From assembly GCA_963820955.1 (NCBI GenBank), contig CAWGCA010000020.1, positions 60,478-124,477 of the forward strand: a stretch of DNA of 64,000 bases, read 5' to 3'. Positions 36,549 to 45,344 of this stretch are shown piece after piece. The DNA comes from CAWGCA01 sp963820955 (lineage in GTDB: Bacteria; Pseudomonadota; Gammaproteobacteria; Chromatiales; Chromatiaceae). Below the pieces are notes generated by a model. That model searched no databases. It was not told the origin of the DNA and saw only the letters and a list, made by a program, of their open reading frames with translations. Within the stretch, counting starts at the first letter, position 1. Each line of letters begins with the position of its first letter. Both the position numbers and the translations under genes were made by a program.

Positions 36549-36761
36549 CTAACCACGCCTCCCTTCGTCGTTCATTGCGTTTTCTGCCTCTAGTGTACCT
36601 CGGCCTGTTTCCAGCAAAAATTGTTTCAAGTTCTGCTCGGCACCAGCCAGTGCATCCCGCATCCTTGGATACACTGGCTCCTCACCCTGCCATTCCCGCC
36701 CTTCTATCAGGTTGCGCCACAAAGCCACTTGGTCCCGCAGTTTTTTTTCTTTGTCGTCCAT
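36549..36761 (-). CDS. Small hypothetical protein
   Basis: 70 aa, hydrophilic and helical (KEKKLRDQVALWRNLIEG, MRDALAGAEQNLKQFLLE), no signal peptide, no cysteines. The ATG is preceded by AAGGACATCTGCGG, a usable ribosome binding site. Family not recognised. Confidence 0.55.
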   Translation of the reverse strand: MDDKEKKLRDQVALWRNLIEGREWQGEEPVYPRMRDALAGAEQNLKQFLLETGRGTLEAENAMNDEGRRG

Positions 36762-36916
36762 CCGCAGATGTCCTTCTTTTCCAGACGGCCACTGGTTTCA
36801 AATCATAGTCAATTGCATAGACACGCACTTGTCTTTACGCGACAAAATATTGACCGGTCAGAGGGCGAGGAGATGATCACCATGAATCTCCTCATTCTCC
36901 GGCGTAAAATGCCCGA

Positions 36917-36954
36917 CTCAGATACATCCCGCGCGCTCAGATACATCCCGCGCG
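36917..36954 (+). repeat. 19-bp tandem duplication upstream of the patatin gene
   Basis: Two exact copies of CTCAGATACATCCCGCGCG in the 5' region of the patatin gene, ending 20 nt before its ATG. It may affect the leader of that gene. Confidence 0.8.
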
Positions 36955-36974
36955 CTCAGAAAAAGGTGAAAGCG

Positions 36975-37880
36975 ATGAAACTCACCCGCCGGCAGTTTAT
37001 CCACGTAGCCGCAGCCAGCGCTCTACTGACCGGCTGTGGGCGCCGTCCGGCAAAAGACGACGTCCGCATCGGTCTGGCGCTCGGCAGCGGGGGAGCCCGG
37101 GGACTGGCACACGTGGCAATTCTCGAGACACTGGATGAACTGGGTATTCGCCCCCATCGCATCGCCGGAACCAGCATCGGCGCGGTGATGGGTGCACTCT
37201 ACGCAGCCGGACGGTCTGGCGCCGAATTACGCCACTTGATCGGTCAACTGACCGTTGAGGATGGGGACACACTGGCAGATATCCTGTTCGAAAAAGAGAC
37301 CTTCAAATGGCTGGAGTTCTTCGACCTGGAGCTTGGCGGTGGTGGACTGATCGACAGTAGCGGTTTTATCCATTACGTCGGAGAACTGATCGGTCATAAT
37401 CGTTTCGGTCTGCTGGAGATTCCCTTAGCGGTCGTGGCCGCCGACCTATGGAGTGGAGCACAAGTAGTCTTTCGTTCCGGGGCATTGCTGCCCGCGATCA
37501 AGGCGAGCATCGCCATTCCGGGTATTTTCGAGCCGGTCGAGTATCAGGGACGGCATCTGATCGACGGGGGCACCGTAAATCCCCTGCCTTTCGATCAGTT
37601 GCCCGACTGCGACTTGACCATCGCGGTGGACGTCACCGGTGAACTATCCGGACATGACGGTCCACCCTCCTACACCGAAACCCTTTTTTACAGCATTCAC
37701 AACATGGAACAACGTATCCTCACTCAGAAACTTAAAGAGCAGCGGCCCGACATCTATCTCCGTCCGGAAATTCGAGATGTACGCGCGCTGCAGTTCTATC
37801 GAGCCGAGGAGGTCTACCGTCAGTCTTCTGCCGTAACAACCGAACTGAAACAACAGCTCGCAGCCCTGATAGTACTTTAA
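36975..37880 (+). CDS. Patatin-like phospholipase (RssA-like) with Tat/lipobox leader
   Basis: 301 aa. The N-terminus combines a twin-arginine motif (TRRQF) with a lipobox-like LLTGC, suggesting export by Tat and lipid anchoring. Patatin catalytic features: GSGGARGLAH oxyanion loop, GTSIGAVMG nucleophile elbow (Ser), and LIDGGTVNPLP with the catalytic Asp. Predicted acyl hydrolase acting on phospholipids. ATG at 36975 follows AAAAAGGTGAAAGCG; longer upstream frames lack a leader and are rejected. A family A MITE copy lies 23 nt after the stop. Confidence 0.9.
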   Translation: MKLTRRQFIHVAAASALLTGCGRRPAKDDVRIGLALGSGGARGLAHVAILETLDELGIRPHRIAGTSIGAVMGALYAAGRSGAELRHLIGQLTVEDGDTLADILFEKETFKWLEFFDLELGGGGLIDSSGFIHYVGELIGHNRFGLLEIPLAVVAADLWSGAQVVFRSGALLPAIKASIAIPGIFEPVEYQGRHLIDGGTVNPLPFDQLPDCDLTIAVDVTGELSGHDGPPSYTETLFYSIHNMEQRILTQKLKEQRPDIYLRPEIRDVRALQFYRAEEVYRQSSAVTTELKQQLAALIVL

Positions 37881-37903
37881 GCCCTGCAGCGGAGGGTAAT
37901 ATA

Positions 37904-38054
37904 GGGTACTTCGAAAAATCCCTTCTATCGGATTTTTCGATACGTCGATCGAAACGCGCGATTTCCGATCGCCCTCATTTTCATGCGCTTACACGCACGA
38001 AAATAGTGGCGCATCCCTGCACCACAGGGGCACCTCAAATTTTTCAAGGTGCCC
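37904..38054. mobile_element. MITE-like element family A, copy 2
   Basis: 151 bp, same orientation as the copy at 8871-9021, with matching terminal inverted repeats and a perfect 4-bp flanking repeat TATA (37900-37903 and 38055-38058). Located between the patatin gene and the terminator of the next gene. Non-coding. Confidence 0.9.
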
Positions 38055-38151
38055 TATATACAGGGACTGGAAACAGCTACCTTTGCGAAGCGGCGGCGTG
38101 GACAAGTGTATGCTTTATTCCCAGTGGAGTAACAGAGGAAGTAACAAAACG

Positions 38152-38182
38152 ATAAGGGTTACGAAGTATTCGCAACCCTTAT
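38152..38182 (-). terminator. Probable terminator of the gene at 38209-38574
   Basis: Inverted repeat ATAAGGGTT / AACCCTTAT with inner CGAA/TTCG pairing, 27 nt past the minus-strand stop. On the minus strand it is followed by CGTTTTGTTAC, a short T-rich stretch. Confidence 0.65.
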
Positions 38183-38208
38183 CTTTCCCCGGCTATCAGT
38201 GTCACTAA

Positions 38209-38574
38209 TCAATAAAAAATCATGTTCGACAGGAGAACGCCGGTCACAAGCGCCAGAGCCAGGTCGTCGTCGTCATCATAGCGGTCCCGCGCATCCTCAT
38301 AGCCCCGGTTGTACCCTTTATCGTACCGATTTCGACTATGATGCATGTTTTTCCCGCCCTGATAGCGGTAGCGATCGCCGCGATAATTCTTGGCGCTATG
38401 ATGCCGCTGCTTCGACCATCGCTGATGCTGCGCCGGTCTCTGCTCGTGCTTGTACTGCTTTTGAACCTGTCTCTGGTGATAATCGCCACCCGCTGTTACC
38501 GGAGTCACCGCCAGGGAACCAAGGGCAAATGCTACTGACATTGCAAATACTTGAAAAAACTTCGTGCGTTTCAT
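38209..38574 (-). CDS. Secreted basic/His-Tyr-rich hypothetical protein
   Basis: 121 aa. Signal peptide (KFFQVFAMSVAFALGSLAVTPVTAG), then a very polar region rich in Gln, His, Arg, Lys and Tyr (HQRQVQKQYKHEQRPAQHQ), a GYNRGYEDARDRYDDDDD segment and a short hydrophobic C-terminus (LALALVTGVLLSNMIFY) that could be a membrane or sorting anchor. Strong ribosome binding site (GAGGAGATGACCG). Reminiscent of small RcnB-like periplasmic proteins, but not assigned. Confidence 0.65.
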   Translation of the reverse strand: MKRTKFFQVFAMSVAFALGSLAVTPVTAGGDYHQRQVQKQYKHEQRPAQHQRWSKQRHHSAKNYRGDRYRYQGGKNMHHSRNRYDKGYNRGYEDARDRYDDDDDLALALVTGVLLSNMIFY

Positions 38575-38921
38575 CGGTCATCTCCTCAACGTCGCTTCCT
38601 AACTCTTACTTAATAAGATAGCCGGAGCTTGCTGAATCCAGGCTGAACCGGTCAGATACACCATGTGATGCAGATCCCAAAGCGGATGAGGTGAGGTCCT
38701 AAACAGAAAATAGCGTCAGTGGTTGACGATGCTGTTGTGATCGATGATCAATAGCAAACGCTGTCCCCCTCAGTATATCGATGCCATTTGCTACGCTAAC
38801 AGACTTGTCCGCGGGACTGCGCAATACTCATACGGGGAGAAAAGAACAACGCTGTGCCAATGTGCCACTGATCTGCGCCCCCCTGCCTGGCGGGGAAGAG
38901 GGCCAGGTCAGGGGGCTTTGG
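38575..38921. other. Intergenic region between two minus-strand genes
   Basis: About 350 bases downstream of rhlE and upstream of the secreted basic protein. It likely holds that gene's promoter. Open frames on the plus strand (38744-39052) have no support. Confidence 0.4.
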
Positions 38922-40357
38922 TTACTCTTCCCGGATACGGCCGCCTAGCAGCGCCGCCCTCTCTCTACTCTGGGCAGAGCGCGGATGCCGATGCTGTGAC
39001 TTTGCCTGGGAATCGTTGGATTTTCGTCGCACATGCTTGTGCGCGGGTTTAGACCGAGTAGGCTGCTCCCCGGACCGATCCGGTCCGGGTCCGTGCCCGT
39101 CAGTCGTCGATCTTTTTGCCGACGACCTCACCCGAGATCGGCCCACTACCTGTTTTCGGGGCTGGGACCGCCCATTTCCGTTCCGGCCATTTTGAATTGG
39201 CTCTGCCTGAATGCTGGGATCCGGCTCATATCCTGCCAGAACCATATTGGGAATTTCGCGTTTCAAAAGCCGTTCGATATCCCGCAACAGCTTATGCTCA
39301 TCCACGCACACCAGGGAAACCGCCTGACCCTCGTTGCCAGCACGCCCGGTGCGGCCGATGCGGTGCACATAGTCCTCTGGCACATTCGGCAGTTCGTAGT
39401 TCACCACGTGGGGCAACTGATCGATATCCAGGCCACGGGCCGCAATATCGGTGGCCACCAACACCCTAACTCGCCGCTTTTGAACCCGGCCAGTGCCCGG
39501 GTACGAGCACCCTGGCTCTTGTTGCCATGGATGGCGGCAGCCCCTAAACCGTCCTTTTCCAATTGCTGGGCCAGACGGTTGGCGCCGTGCTTGGTGCGGG
39601 TAAACACCAGCACCTGACGCCAGTCGCGAGAGGCGATCATGTGGCTCAACAACTCCCGCTTGCGGTGCTTGTCCACCGGGTGAATCACCTGCTCAATCTG
39701 CTCTGCGGCGGTATTGCGGCGTGCCACCTCGATAAGTTCGGGGCGATTGAGCAGGCGGTCGGCAAGGCGTTTGATCTCCTCGGAGAAGGTGGCGGAAAAC
39801 AGCAGATTCTGGCGTGCGCCATTCTTCGGCAGCAGCGCCAGCACCTTGCGGATATCGTGAATGAAACCCATATCCAGCATGCGATCGGCTTCATCCAGCA
39901 CCAGTATCTCTATCTGCGACAGGTCCACCGTCTTCTGACCGGCGTGATCCAGCAGACGGCCCGGTGTAGCCACCAGGATATCGACACCCCGCCGCAGTTT
40001 CTCGATCTGTGGATTGATCTTGACACCACCGAAGACCACCGCCGACCGCAGCGGCAGGTGTCGCCCGTAGATCTCCACGCTGTCGGCCACCTGGGCTGCC
40101 AGCTCCCGAGTCGGGGTAAGAACCAGGGCCCGAACCGGCCGCCGCCCTTTTTTTGTGGTGTCTACGCTCAGCCGTTGCAGCAACGGCAGTGTGAAACCGG
40201 CCGTCTTGCCGGTGCCGGTCTGGGCACCGGCCATGACATCCTTGCCTTTCAGAATAACGGGGATCGCCTTACGCTGAATCGGGGTGGGTTCCGTATAACC
40301 CTGCTCGCCGACGGCACGCAGGAGTTCGGCCGACAGGCCGAGGGTATCAAATGACAT
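38922..40357 (-). pseudogene. rhlE: RhlE-type DEAD-box RNA helicase, frameshifted
   Basis: Two overlapping minus-strand frames (40357-39401 and 39464-38922) form one RhlE-like helicase of about 478 aa. The first carries the Q motif, AQTGTGKT (motif I), PTRELAAQ, ATPGRLLDH, LDEADRMLDMGF (DEAD) and SATFS. The second carries VATDIAARGLDI and HRIGRTGRAG (motifs V and VI) and a long basic, disordered C-terminal tail. The break lies between FKSGEL and LVATDIAARG, and one missing base near 39463-39472 explains it. If real, the truncated protein lacks motifs V/VI and would be inactive. RNA unwinding role in ribosome biogenesis or RNA decay if intact. Confidence 0.88.
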
Positions 40358-40564
40358 TGGGGTATTTACTCCAGTCTTGCCCTCCCTGCGACAGCGTTTG
40401 CTGGAGGGATTCGGTCCGGGCTGGATAAGGGGATTTTCTAGTTAAGCGGGAGGCCCAGATTCGTAGGAGGGGCAAACGGCTCAAGCGTTTTTCCAGCAAC
40501 CTTTAAGGCCGCAAAGGATGCTGACCGAATCAGGCACCCGAAAAAAAGGGAGTATAACAGAAAC

Positions 40565-42277
40565 TTATCCGCTGGTCTTATTCCTTGCTTTTTTTCGCTT
40601 TGCTCCCGCCTTTTTCTTAACTCCCGGTTGCTCAAGTCGCGAAATATTGAGGCGTTGACCGCATACCCAGGTCTTCTTGAGACCCTGAAACACCTCGTTT
40701 GGCATGCCGATGGGCAGATCGACCAGGCTGAATTCCGTGTGAATATCAATATGCCCTATGTGCTGAGCGTCCAGCCCCGCCTCATTGGCAATGGCACCGA
40801 CGATATTACCCGGCTTTACATCGTGCTTCTGCCCCACTTCGATGCGAAACCGCTCCATGCCCTTGGGGGAGCGGGTCTGCGGGCCACGCTGACGCGGCTC
40901 AGCCTTTTCCTTACGCTGTCTTGGCGCAGCACTGGGGCGGGCGGGCTTCTCTTTTTCCGGTGGCAACAACAACGAACGATCGCCGATGAACATCTTGGCC
41001 AGCGCCGCCGCAATCTCCAGCGCCGGCACATCGTGTTCCTGCTGATACTGTTCCAGCAGGCTCTGCATGAAATCCAGTTCACCCGCAGCCAGGGTATCGC
41101 TGATACTCTGTTTGAAATCGGCGATCCGTTTGTTGTTTACCATCTCTGTCGAGGGTAGCTCCAAAGGCTCGATTTTCTGCCTTGTTGCCTTTTCGATGGC
41201 GTTGAGCATCCGCCGTTCCCTGGGCGCGACGAACAGGATGGCATCACCCCGGCGGCCTGCCCGCCCGGTGCGGCCGATGCGATGAATATAGGCCTCGGTG
41301 TCATAAGGGATATCGTAGTTGACCACGTGGCTGATTCGTGACACATCCAGGCCACGGGCGGCGACATCGGTGGCCACCAGAATATCCAGCGAACCCTGTT
41401 TCAGACGCTCGACCATCTGCTCCCGGTGTTTTTGCGCCATATCGCCATTCAGCGCCGCGGCCGAATAACCCCTGGCCTCTAGCCGTCCGGCCAACTCCGT
41501 AGTGGCAGTCTTGGTGCGTACAAACATGAGCAGCGCATCGAAAGGCTCCACCTCCAGAATCCGGGTCAGCGCATCCAGCTTGTGCAGGCCACTGACCAGC
41601 CAGTAACGTTGACGAATGGTATCCGCGGTGGCGGTGCGGGTCTTAATGGCTATTTCCTGCGGATCACGCAGATAACGCCGCGCGATGCGCTGGATCTCTT
41701 TCGGCATAGTCGCCGAAAAGAGCGCCATCTGACGCTGCGCTGGTGTCTGCTCCAGGATCCATTCGACATCGTCGATGAAACCCATGCGCAGCATTTCATC
41801 CGCTTCGTCCAACACCAACGCCTGCAGGGTATCCAGTTTAAGCGTGCCCTTGCGCATGTGATCCATCACCCGGCCCGGGGTACCAACCACCACATGCACG
41901 CCCCGCTTCAGCTGCCTTATCTGTCCTGAATAGTCCTGCCCGCCATAGATCGGCAACACATGAAAACCCTTGATGTGGGAGGCATAACGCTGGAAGGCCT
42001 CAGCTACCTGGATCGCCAGTTCGCGAGTTGGGGTCAGGACCATCACCTGCACCTGCTGACGGTCGATGTCGAGCCGCGCCAGCAGGGGCAAGGCGAAAGC
42101 GGCCGTCTTGCCGGTTCCGGTGGGGGCGTGTCCCAGCAGGTCCAGACCTTCCAGCAGATGGGGAATGGTCTGGGCCTGTATCGGGGAGGGGGTTTCATAT
42201 CCAACCTCGTCAAGCGCGGTCAACAACGGGCCGGGCAGATTCAGATCGACGGAAGCTGGTGACAGGGGGGGTGGCAT
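40565..42277 (-). CDS. DeaD/CsdA-type DEAD-box RNA helicase
   Basis: 570 aa. Q motif (LNLPGPLLTALDEVGYETPSPIQ), APTGTGKTAAF, PTRELAIQ, GTPGRVMDHM, LDEADEMLRMGF, SATMPKE, VATDVAARGLDV and HRIGRTGRAGR. After a charged linker comes a DbpA/CsdA-like RNA-binding domain (FRIEVGQKHDVKPGNIVGAIANEAGL) and a Lys-rich tail. Likely works in ribosome assembly and cold adaptation. The ATG at 42277 is chosen over an upstream one because the family starts just before the Q motif. Same strand as rhlE; divergent from yaiI. Confidence 0.92.
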   Translation of the reverse strand: MPPPLSPASVDLNLPGPLLTALDEVGYETPSPIQAQTIPHLLEGLDLLGHAPTGTGKTAAFALPLLARLDIDRQQVQVMVLTPTRELAIQVAEAFQRYASHIKGFHVLPIYGGQDYSGQIRQLKRGVHVVVGTPGRVMDHMRKGTLKLDTLQALVLDEADEMLRMGFIDDVEWILEQTPAQRQMALFSATMPKEIQRIARRYLRDPQEIAIKTRTATADTIRQRYWLVSGLHKLDALTRILEVEPFDALLMFVRTKTATTELAGRLEARGYSAAALNGDMAQKHREQMVERLKQGSLDILVATDVAARGLDVSRISHVVNYDIPYDTEAYIHRIGRTGRAGRRGDAILFVAPRERRMLNAIEKATRQKIEPLELPSTEMVNNKRIADFKQSISDTLAAGELDFMQSLLEQYQQEHDVPALEIAAALAKMFIGDRSLLLPPEKEKPARPSAAPRQRKEKAEPRQRGPQTRSPKGMERFRIEVGQKHDVKPGNIVGAIANEAGLDAQHIGHIDIHTEFSLVDLPIGMPNEVFQGLKKTWVCGQRLNISRLEQPGVKKKAGAKRKKARNKTSG

Positions 42278-42387
42278 CGGACATTGGGAATTCCTGGTGA
42301 GGGGGAAGAGGCGCGGCCGTGGGCGTGACCAGGCGTTGCAGTATAATGCCCTGGCCAATGATTACAATAGACCTGCCGGGAAGATTG

Positions 42388-42837
42388 ATGAACTCAAAAC
42401 AGATATGGGTCGACGCCGACGCCTGCCCGAAAGTGATCAAGGAGATTCTGTTTCGGGCCGCAGACCGGGTGGGTGTGGCGCTGACCCTGGTCGCCAACCA
42501 GCCCCTTCAAGTGCCCCGCTCCCAATATATCAGTTCGATACAGGTGGCAGCCGGTTTCGACGTTGCGGACAACCACATAGTCCAGCAGGCGAAAGCGGGG
42601 GACCTGGTGATAACTGCAGATATCCCATTGGCCGCAGAGGCAATCGCCAAAGGCTGCCTGGCCTTGAATCCACGCGGTGAGCTCTACACAGAAGACAATA
42701 TCCGCCAACGCCTGAGCATGCGGGATTTCATGGATACCCTGCGCAGTAGCGGAGTAGACACCGGGGGACCCGCTTTGTTCAGCCAGGCCGATCGTCAAGC
42801 CTTTGCCAATCAGTTGGACCGATTGCTGGCCAAGTAA
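42388..42837 (+). CDS. yaiI: YaiI/YqxD family (DUF188) protein
   Basis: 149 aa, PIN-like DUF188 family. Hallmarks: WVDADACPKVIKEIL, VADNHIVQQAKAGDLVITADIPLAAEAI and the C-terminal MRDFMDTLRSSGVDTGGPALFSQADRQAFANQLDR. The acidic residues resemble a nuclease-type metal site, but the activity is not established. ATG at 42388 follows CGGGAAGATTG. Divergent from the helicase with ~110 bp between starts. Confidence 0.92.
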   Translation: MNSKQIWVDADACPKVIKEILFRAADRVGVALTLVANQPLQVPRSQYISSIQVAAGFDVADNHIVQQAKAGDLVITADIPLAAEAIAKGCLALNPRGELYTEDNIRQRLSMRDFMDTLRSSGVDTGGPALFSQADRQAFANQLDRLLAK

Positions 42838-42901
42838 GTGAGCTGAGACTAGTACTCCGTCCCGCACGGCGTATATTCAGCCTTTATCTATCCTGATATT
42901 T

Positions 42902-43840
42902 TCAGCCCAGGGCGCTGATATACTCAATCATGCGTTTGCGCATTGCCATATCCGGCAAACGCCCAAAACCGGCGCCCATGTTATCCAGCATGTGATGGGG
43001 CTTGGAAGTGGCCGGAATAGCACAGGTCACCGCCGGATGCGATATTACAAATTTCAAAAAGAACTGCCCCCAGGATTGTACGTCGATGTCAGCCGCCCAG
43101 GCAGGCAAAGCTTCTCCTTTAACCAGGCGAAATAACTCCCCCCGCGCAAAAGGCCGATTGATAAGCGTGGCTATTCCCCGCTCCCGGACAATAGGTAACA
43201 GGCGCTCCTCTGCGGTTCTATTCATAATGTTGTAGCTGAACTGAACAAAGTCAAAAGGTTCGTTCTCCAGAATGACTTCCAACTCGTCGTGAAAACGACC
43301 GTGAGATGTGGTGATGCCGATATATCGAACCTTTCCATTCGCCTTCCAGGCCTTGAGCGTTTCAAGGTGGACCTGCCAGTCTTGCAGATTATGTATCTGC
43401 ATCAGATCAAACACCTTGACTCCCATGCGCTGACTGGAGCGTTGCATCTGGCTGATACCTTCCTGCCGCCCCCTGGTCCACACCTTGGTGGCGGCGAACA
43501 AAGCCTGTTTATTCTTGACAGTTCTCAGCAAATCACCTGTCACCTGTTCCGCATTTCCATACATGGGTGAAGAGTCAATCACCGCGCCACCGTGATCAAA
43601 AAACGTCTGCAGTACCTCTGTCAGTTGTTGCCGAAGACCTTGATCGCTCCCGACATCAAAGGTACGCGAGGTGCCCATCCCGATAACGGGCAGGAGTTCA
43701 CCCGTGCCGGGTATGGCCTTTTTTATCGGTGCAAGTTCGCTGGCAGACAACAAAAGGGGCCAGTTTGCAGCTGCAACCGCCAGGCCAACGGATTGCTGTA
43801 GAAAACGACGTCGACTGAACTTGACTGTTGGGATCAACAT
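42902..43840 (-). CDS. Tat-exported aldo/keto reductase
   Basis: 312 aa. Twin-arginine leader (FSRRRFLQQSVGLAVAAANW) indicates export of the folded enzyme to the periplasm. The AKR barrel shows GMGTSRTFDVG, VIDSSPMYGNAE (catalytic Asp/Tyr), ATKVWTRGRQEG (Lys), DLMQIHNLQDWQVH (His) and a C-terminal AIPATSKPHHMLDN NADPH-binding segment. A periplasmic AKR needs its cofactor bound before export. Substrate unknown. Same strand as the transporter gene, which ends 21 nt upstream of its start. Confidence 0.9.
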   Translation of the reverse strand: MLIPTVKFSRRRFLQQSVGLAVAAANWPLLLSASELAPIKKAIPGTGELLPVIGMGTSRTFDVGSDQGLRQQLTEVLQTFFDHGGAVIDSSPMYGNAEQVTGDLLRTVKNKQALFAATKVWTRGRQEGISQMQRSSQRMGVKVFDLMQIHNLQDWQVHLETLKAWKANGKVRYIGITTSHGRFHDELEVILENEPFDFVQFSYNIMNRTAEERLLPIVRERGIATLINRPFARGELFRLVKGEALPAWAADIDVQSWGQFFLKFVISHPAVTCAIPATSKPHHMLDNMGAGFGRLPDMAMRKRMIEYISALG

Positions 43841-43861
43841 ACCGCCTCCTGTTTATTCGAA

Positions 43862-45187
43862 TCACTCTGTATTCATCAGATCAGACTGCTCTGCCAATAC
43901 TGTCTGCTGTCTACCCAAACGATAGGCCAAAGCGGCCCAGATTGCCGCCAGCGGAACGGCAATTAATGCCATGTGAGACAGACCCAGACCCAGGCTGCGC
44001 AATCCTGCGTAGACCCATGCCGAAACGGCGTCACCACCACGGTACACCACCGTATCGTTGAAGTTCTTTGCTTTATACTTGGATTCCCTGTCTAAAACGA
44101 CATAGAGTATTTCCCTTGCGGGACGCATAACAGCGTAGTTACCGGCGCGCCGAATTACCTGTATCAGCACCAATACCGCCAGCACCGGCATAAAAGACAA
44201 GGCCAAAAATCCCACGCATAGAATTAAGGGCACCAGCGCCAGGGTCCAGGCCAGTCCAAGGGCTTTGATCAGACGGTTGGTCAGAAACAGTTGAATCACG
44301 ATGGTCAATCCATTTACCCCCAGATCAATGGCGGCAAACACGGTTGTCCGTTGTGCGCTGTCGGAAAAACTATCGCGGATGATTTGCGCCTGTTGAAAAT
44401 ACAAAAAAGTGGAAAGAGTGGTATATAACACCATCAAAATCGCAATACCTCGCAGATACGGTGATTGGAACACCAACTGTACTCCGGCCATCACGCCACC
44501 ACCTAACGGCTGATTCTTTGCATCTTCTGATTCATCTTTCTGCCTGGCTAGTTGTTTTTTAAGCGTGGTCGCATTCCACCGAATCAGGCGTTGAATCGCC
44601 AATACCGCCCAACCCAAAAAGGCGGCGGACACAATCAACAGGTTCGTCGGGCCAAGCGGTAGTGCCAACGCAGTCGTCAACAGCGGCCCGACTATCGCCC
44701 CGGCAGTGCCCCCGGCGGCAATAAAACCAAAAAGACGTTTAGCCTGCGCGTCGCTGTAGAGATCGGCCATAAAGCTCCAGAATATGGATACGACAAACAA
44801 ATTGTACACACTGGCCCAGATAAAAAATGCGCGCGCTAAGTAAACATGCGAAATATCGGAATGAAAAAGACTATAGAATCCAAGCAGATTGAGGATAAAA
44901 AATATGTAGACAGCCGGTAGAAATTGGCTGCGTCGGTAACTCGACGTAACCCAGCCAAAGACGGGCACGACTGCCAGCATCACGATAAAGGTGCCGGTAA
45001 ACAACCACTGCAAGTTCTCGACACCACCGGCCACTCCCATTTCATCGCGCAGTGGACGCACAATGTAGTAACTGCACAGAAGGGAAAAGAAATAGCTAAA
45101 CGACCAAAACAGCGCCCACCCTTCCTGTGGCCTGATATCCACGAGACGCCCAAGCCAACGGGTAAACAGATGCTGTATATCAGCCAA
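43862..45187 (-). CDS. MFS / NTP-NDP exchanger-like membrane transporter
   Basis: 441 aa, about 12 predicted helices. N-terminal EGWALFWSFSYFFSLLCSYYIVRPLRDEMG and the ADLYSDAQAKRLFGFIAAGGTAGAIVGP segment resemble the bacterial relatives of ATP/ADP-type nucleotide exchangers that are usually annotated as MFS or NTP/NDP transporters. The substrate is unlikely to be host ATP in a free-living bacterium. Followed by the aldo/keto reductase gene (21 nt), so probably co-transcribed. Confidence 0.78.
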   Translation of the reverse strand: MADIQHLFTRWLGRLVDIRPQEGWALFWSFSYFFSLLCSYYIVRPLRDEMGVAGGVENLQWLFTGTFIVMLAVVPVFGWVTSSYRRSQFLPAVYIFFILNLLGFYSLFHSDISHVYLARAFFIWASVYNLFVVSIFWSFMADLYSDAQAKRLFGFIAAGGTAGAIVGPLLTTALALPLGPTNLLIVSAAFLGWAVLAIQRLIRWNATTLKKQLARQKDESEDAKNQPLGGGVMAGVQLVFQSPYLRGIAILMVLYTTLSTFLYFQQAQIIRDSFSDSAQRTTVFAAIDLGVNGLTIVIQLFLTNRLIKALGLAWTLALVPLILCVGFLALSFMPVLAVLVLIQVIRRAGNYAVMRPAREILYVVLDRESKYKAKNFNDTVVYRGGDAVSAWVYAGLRSLGLGLSHMALIAVPLAAIWAALAYRLGRQQTVLAEQSDLMNTE

Positions 45188-45212
45188 ACCGCTTTATCCT
45201 TTGGTCCATCCG

Positions 45213-45235
45213 TATCATCTTGAAGGAGTACTAGT
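45213..45235. repeat. Dispersed repeat core, copy 3 (partial)
   Basis: 23 bp, TATCATCTTGAAGGAGTACT followed by AGT, identical to the right part of 35979-36012. Sits 26 nt upstream of the transporter start, in the region between the transporter and recQ. Confidence 0.65.
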
Positions 45236-45344
45236 CTACCCCGTAATCTGTCAGAATCCAGTTATCGATTCAACCCACGATTCAAACTGGAATCAATGTC
45301 TACGAATCTTGGTTACGGAATTGGTGGCGGGGTACACTAATCAG

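Noticed and set aside
36917..36954. Tandem repeat considered as a mini CRISPR
   Set aside because: Two directly adjacent 19-bp copies without spacers; simple duplication.
45201..45344. N-terminal extension of recQ
   Set aside because: Includes a dispersed repeat and has no similarity to RecQ; the GTG at 45345 gives the family length.
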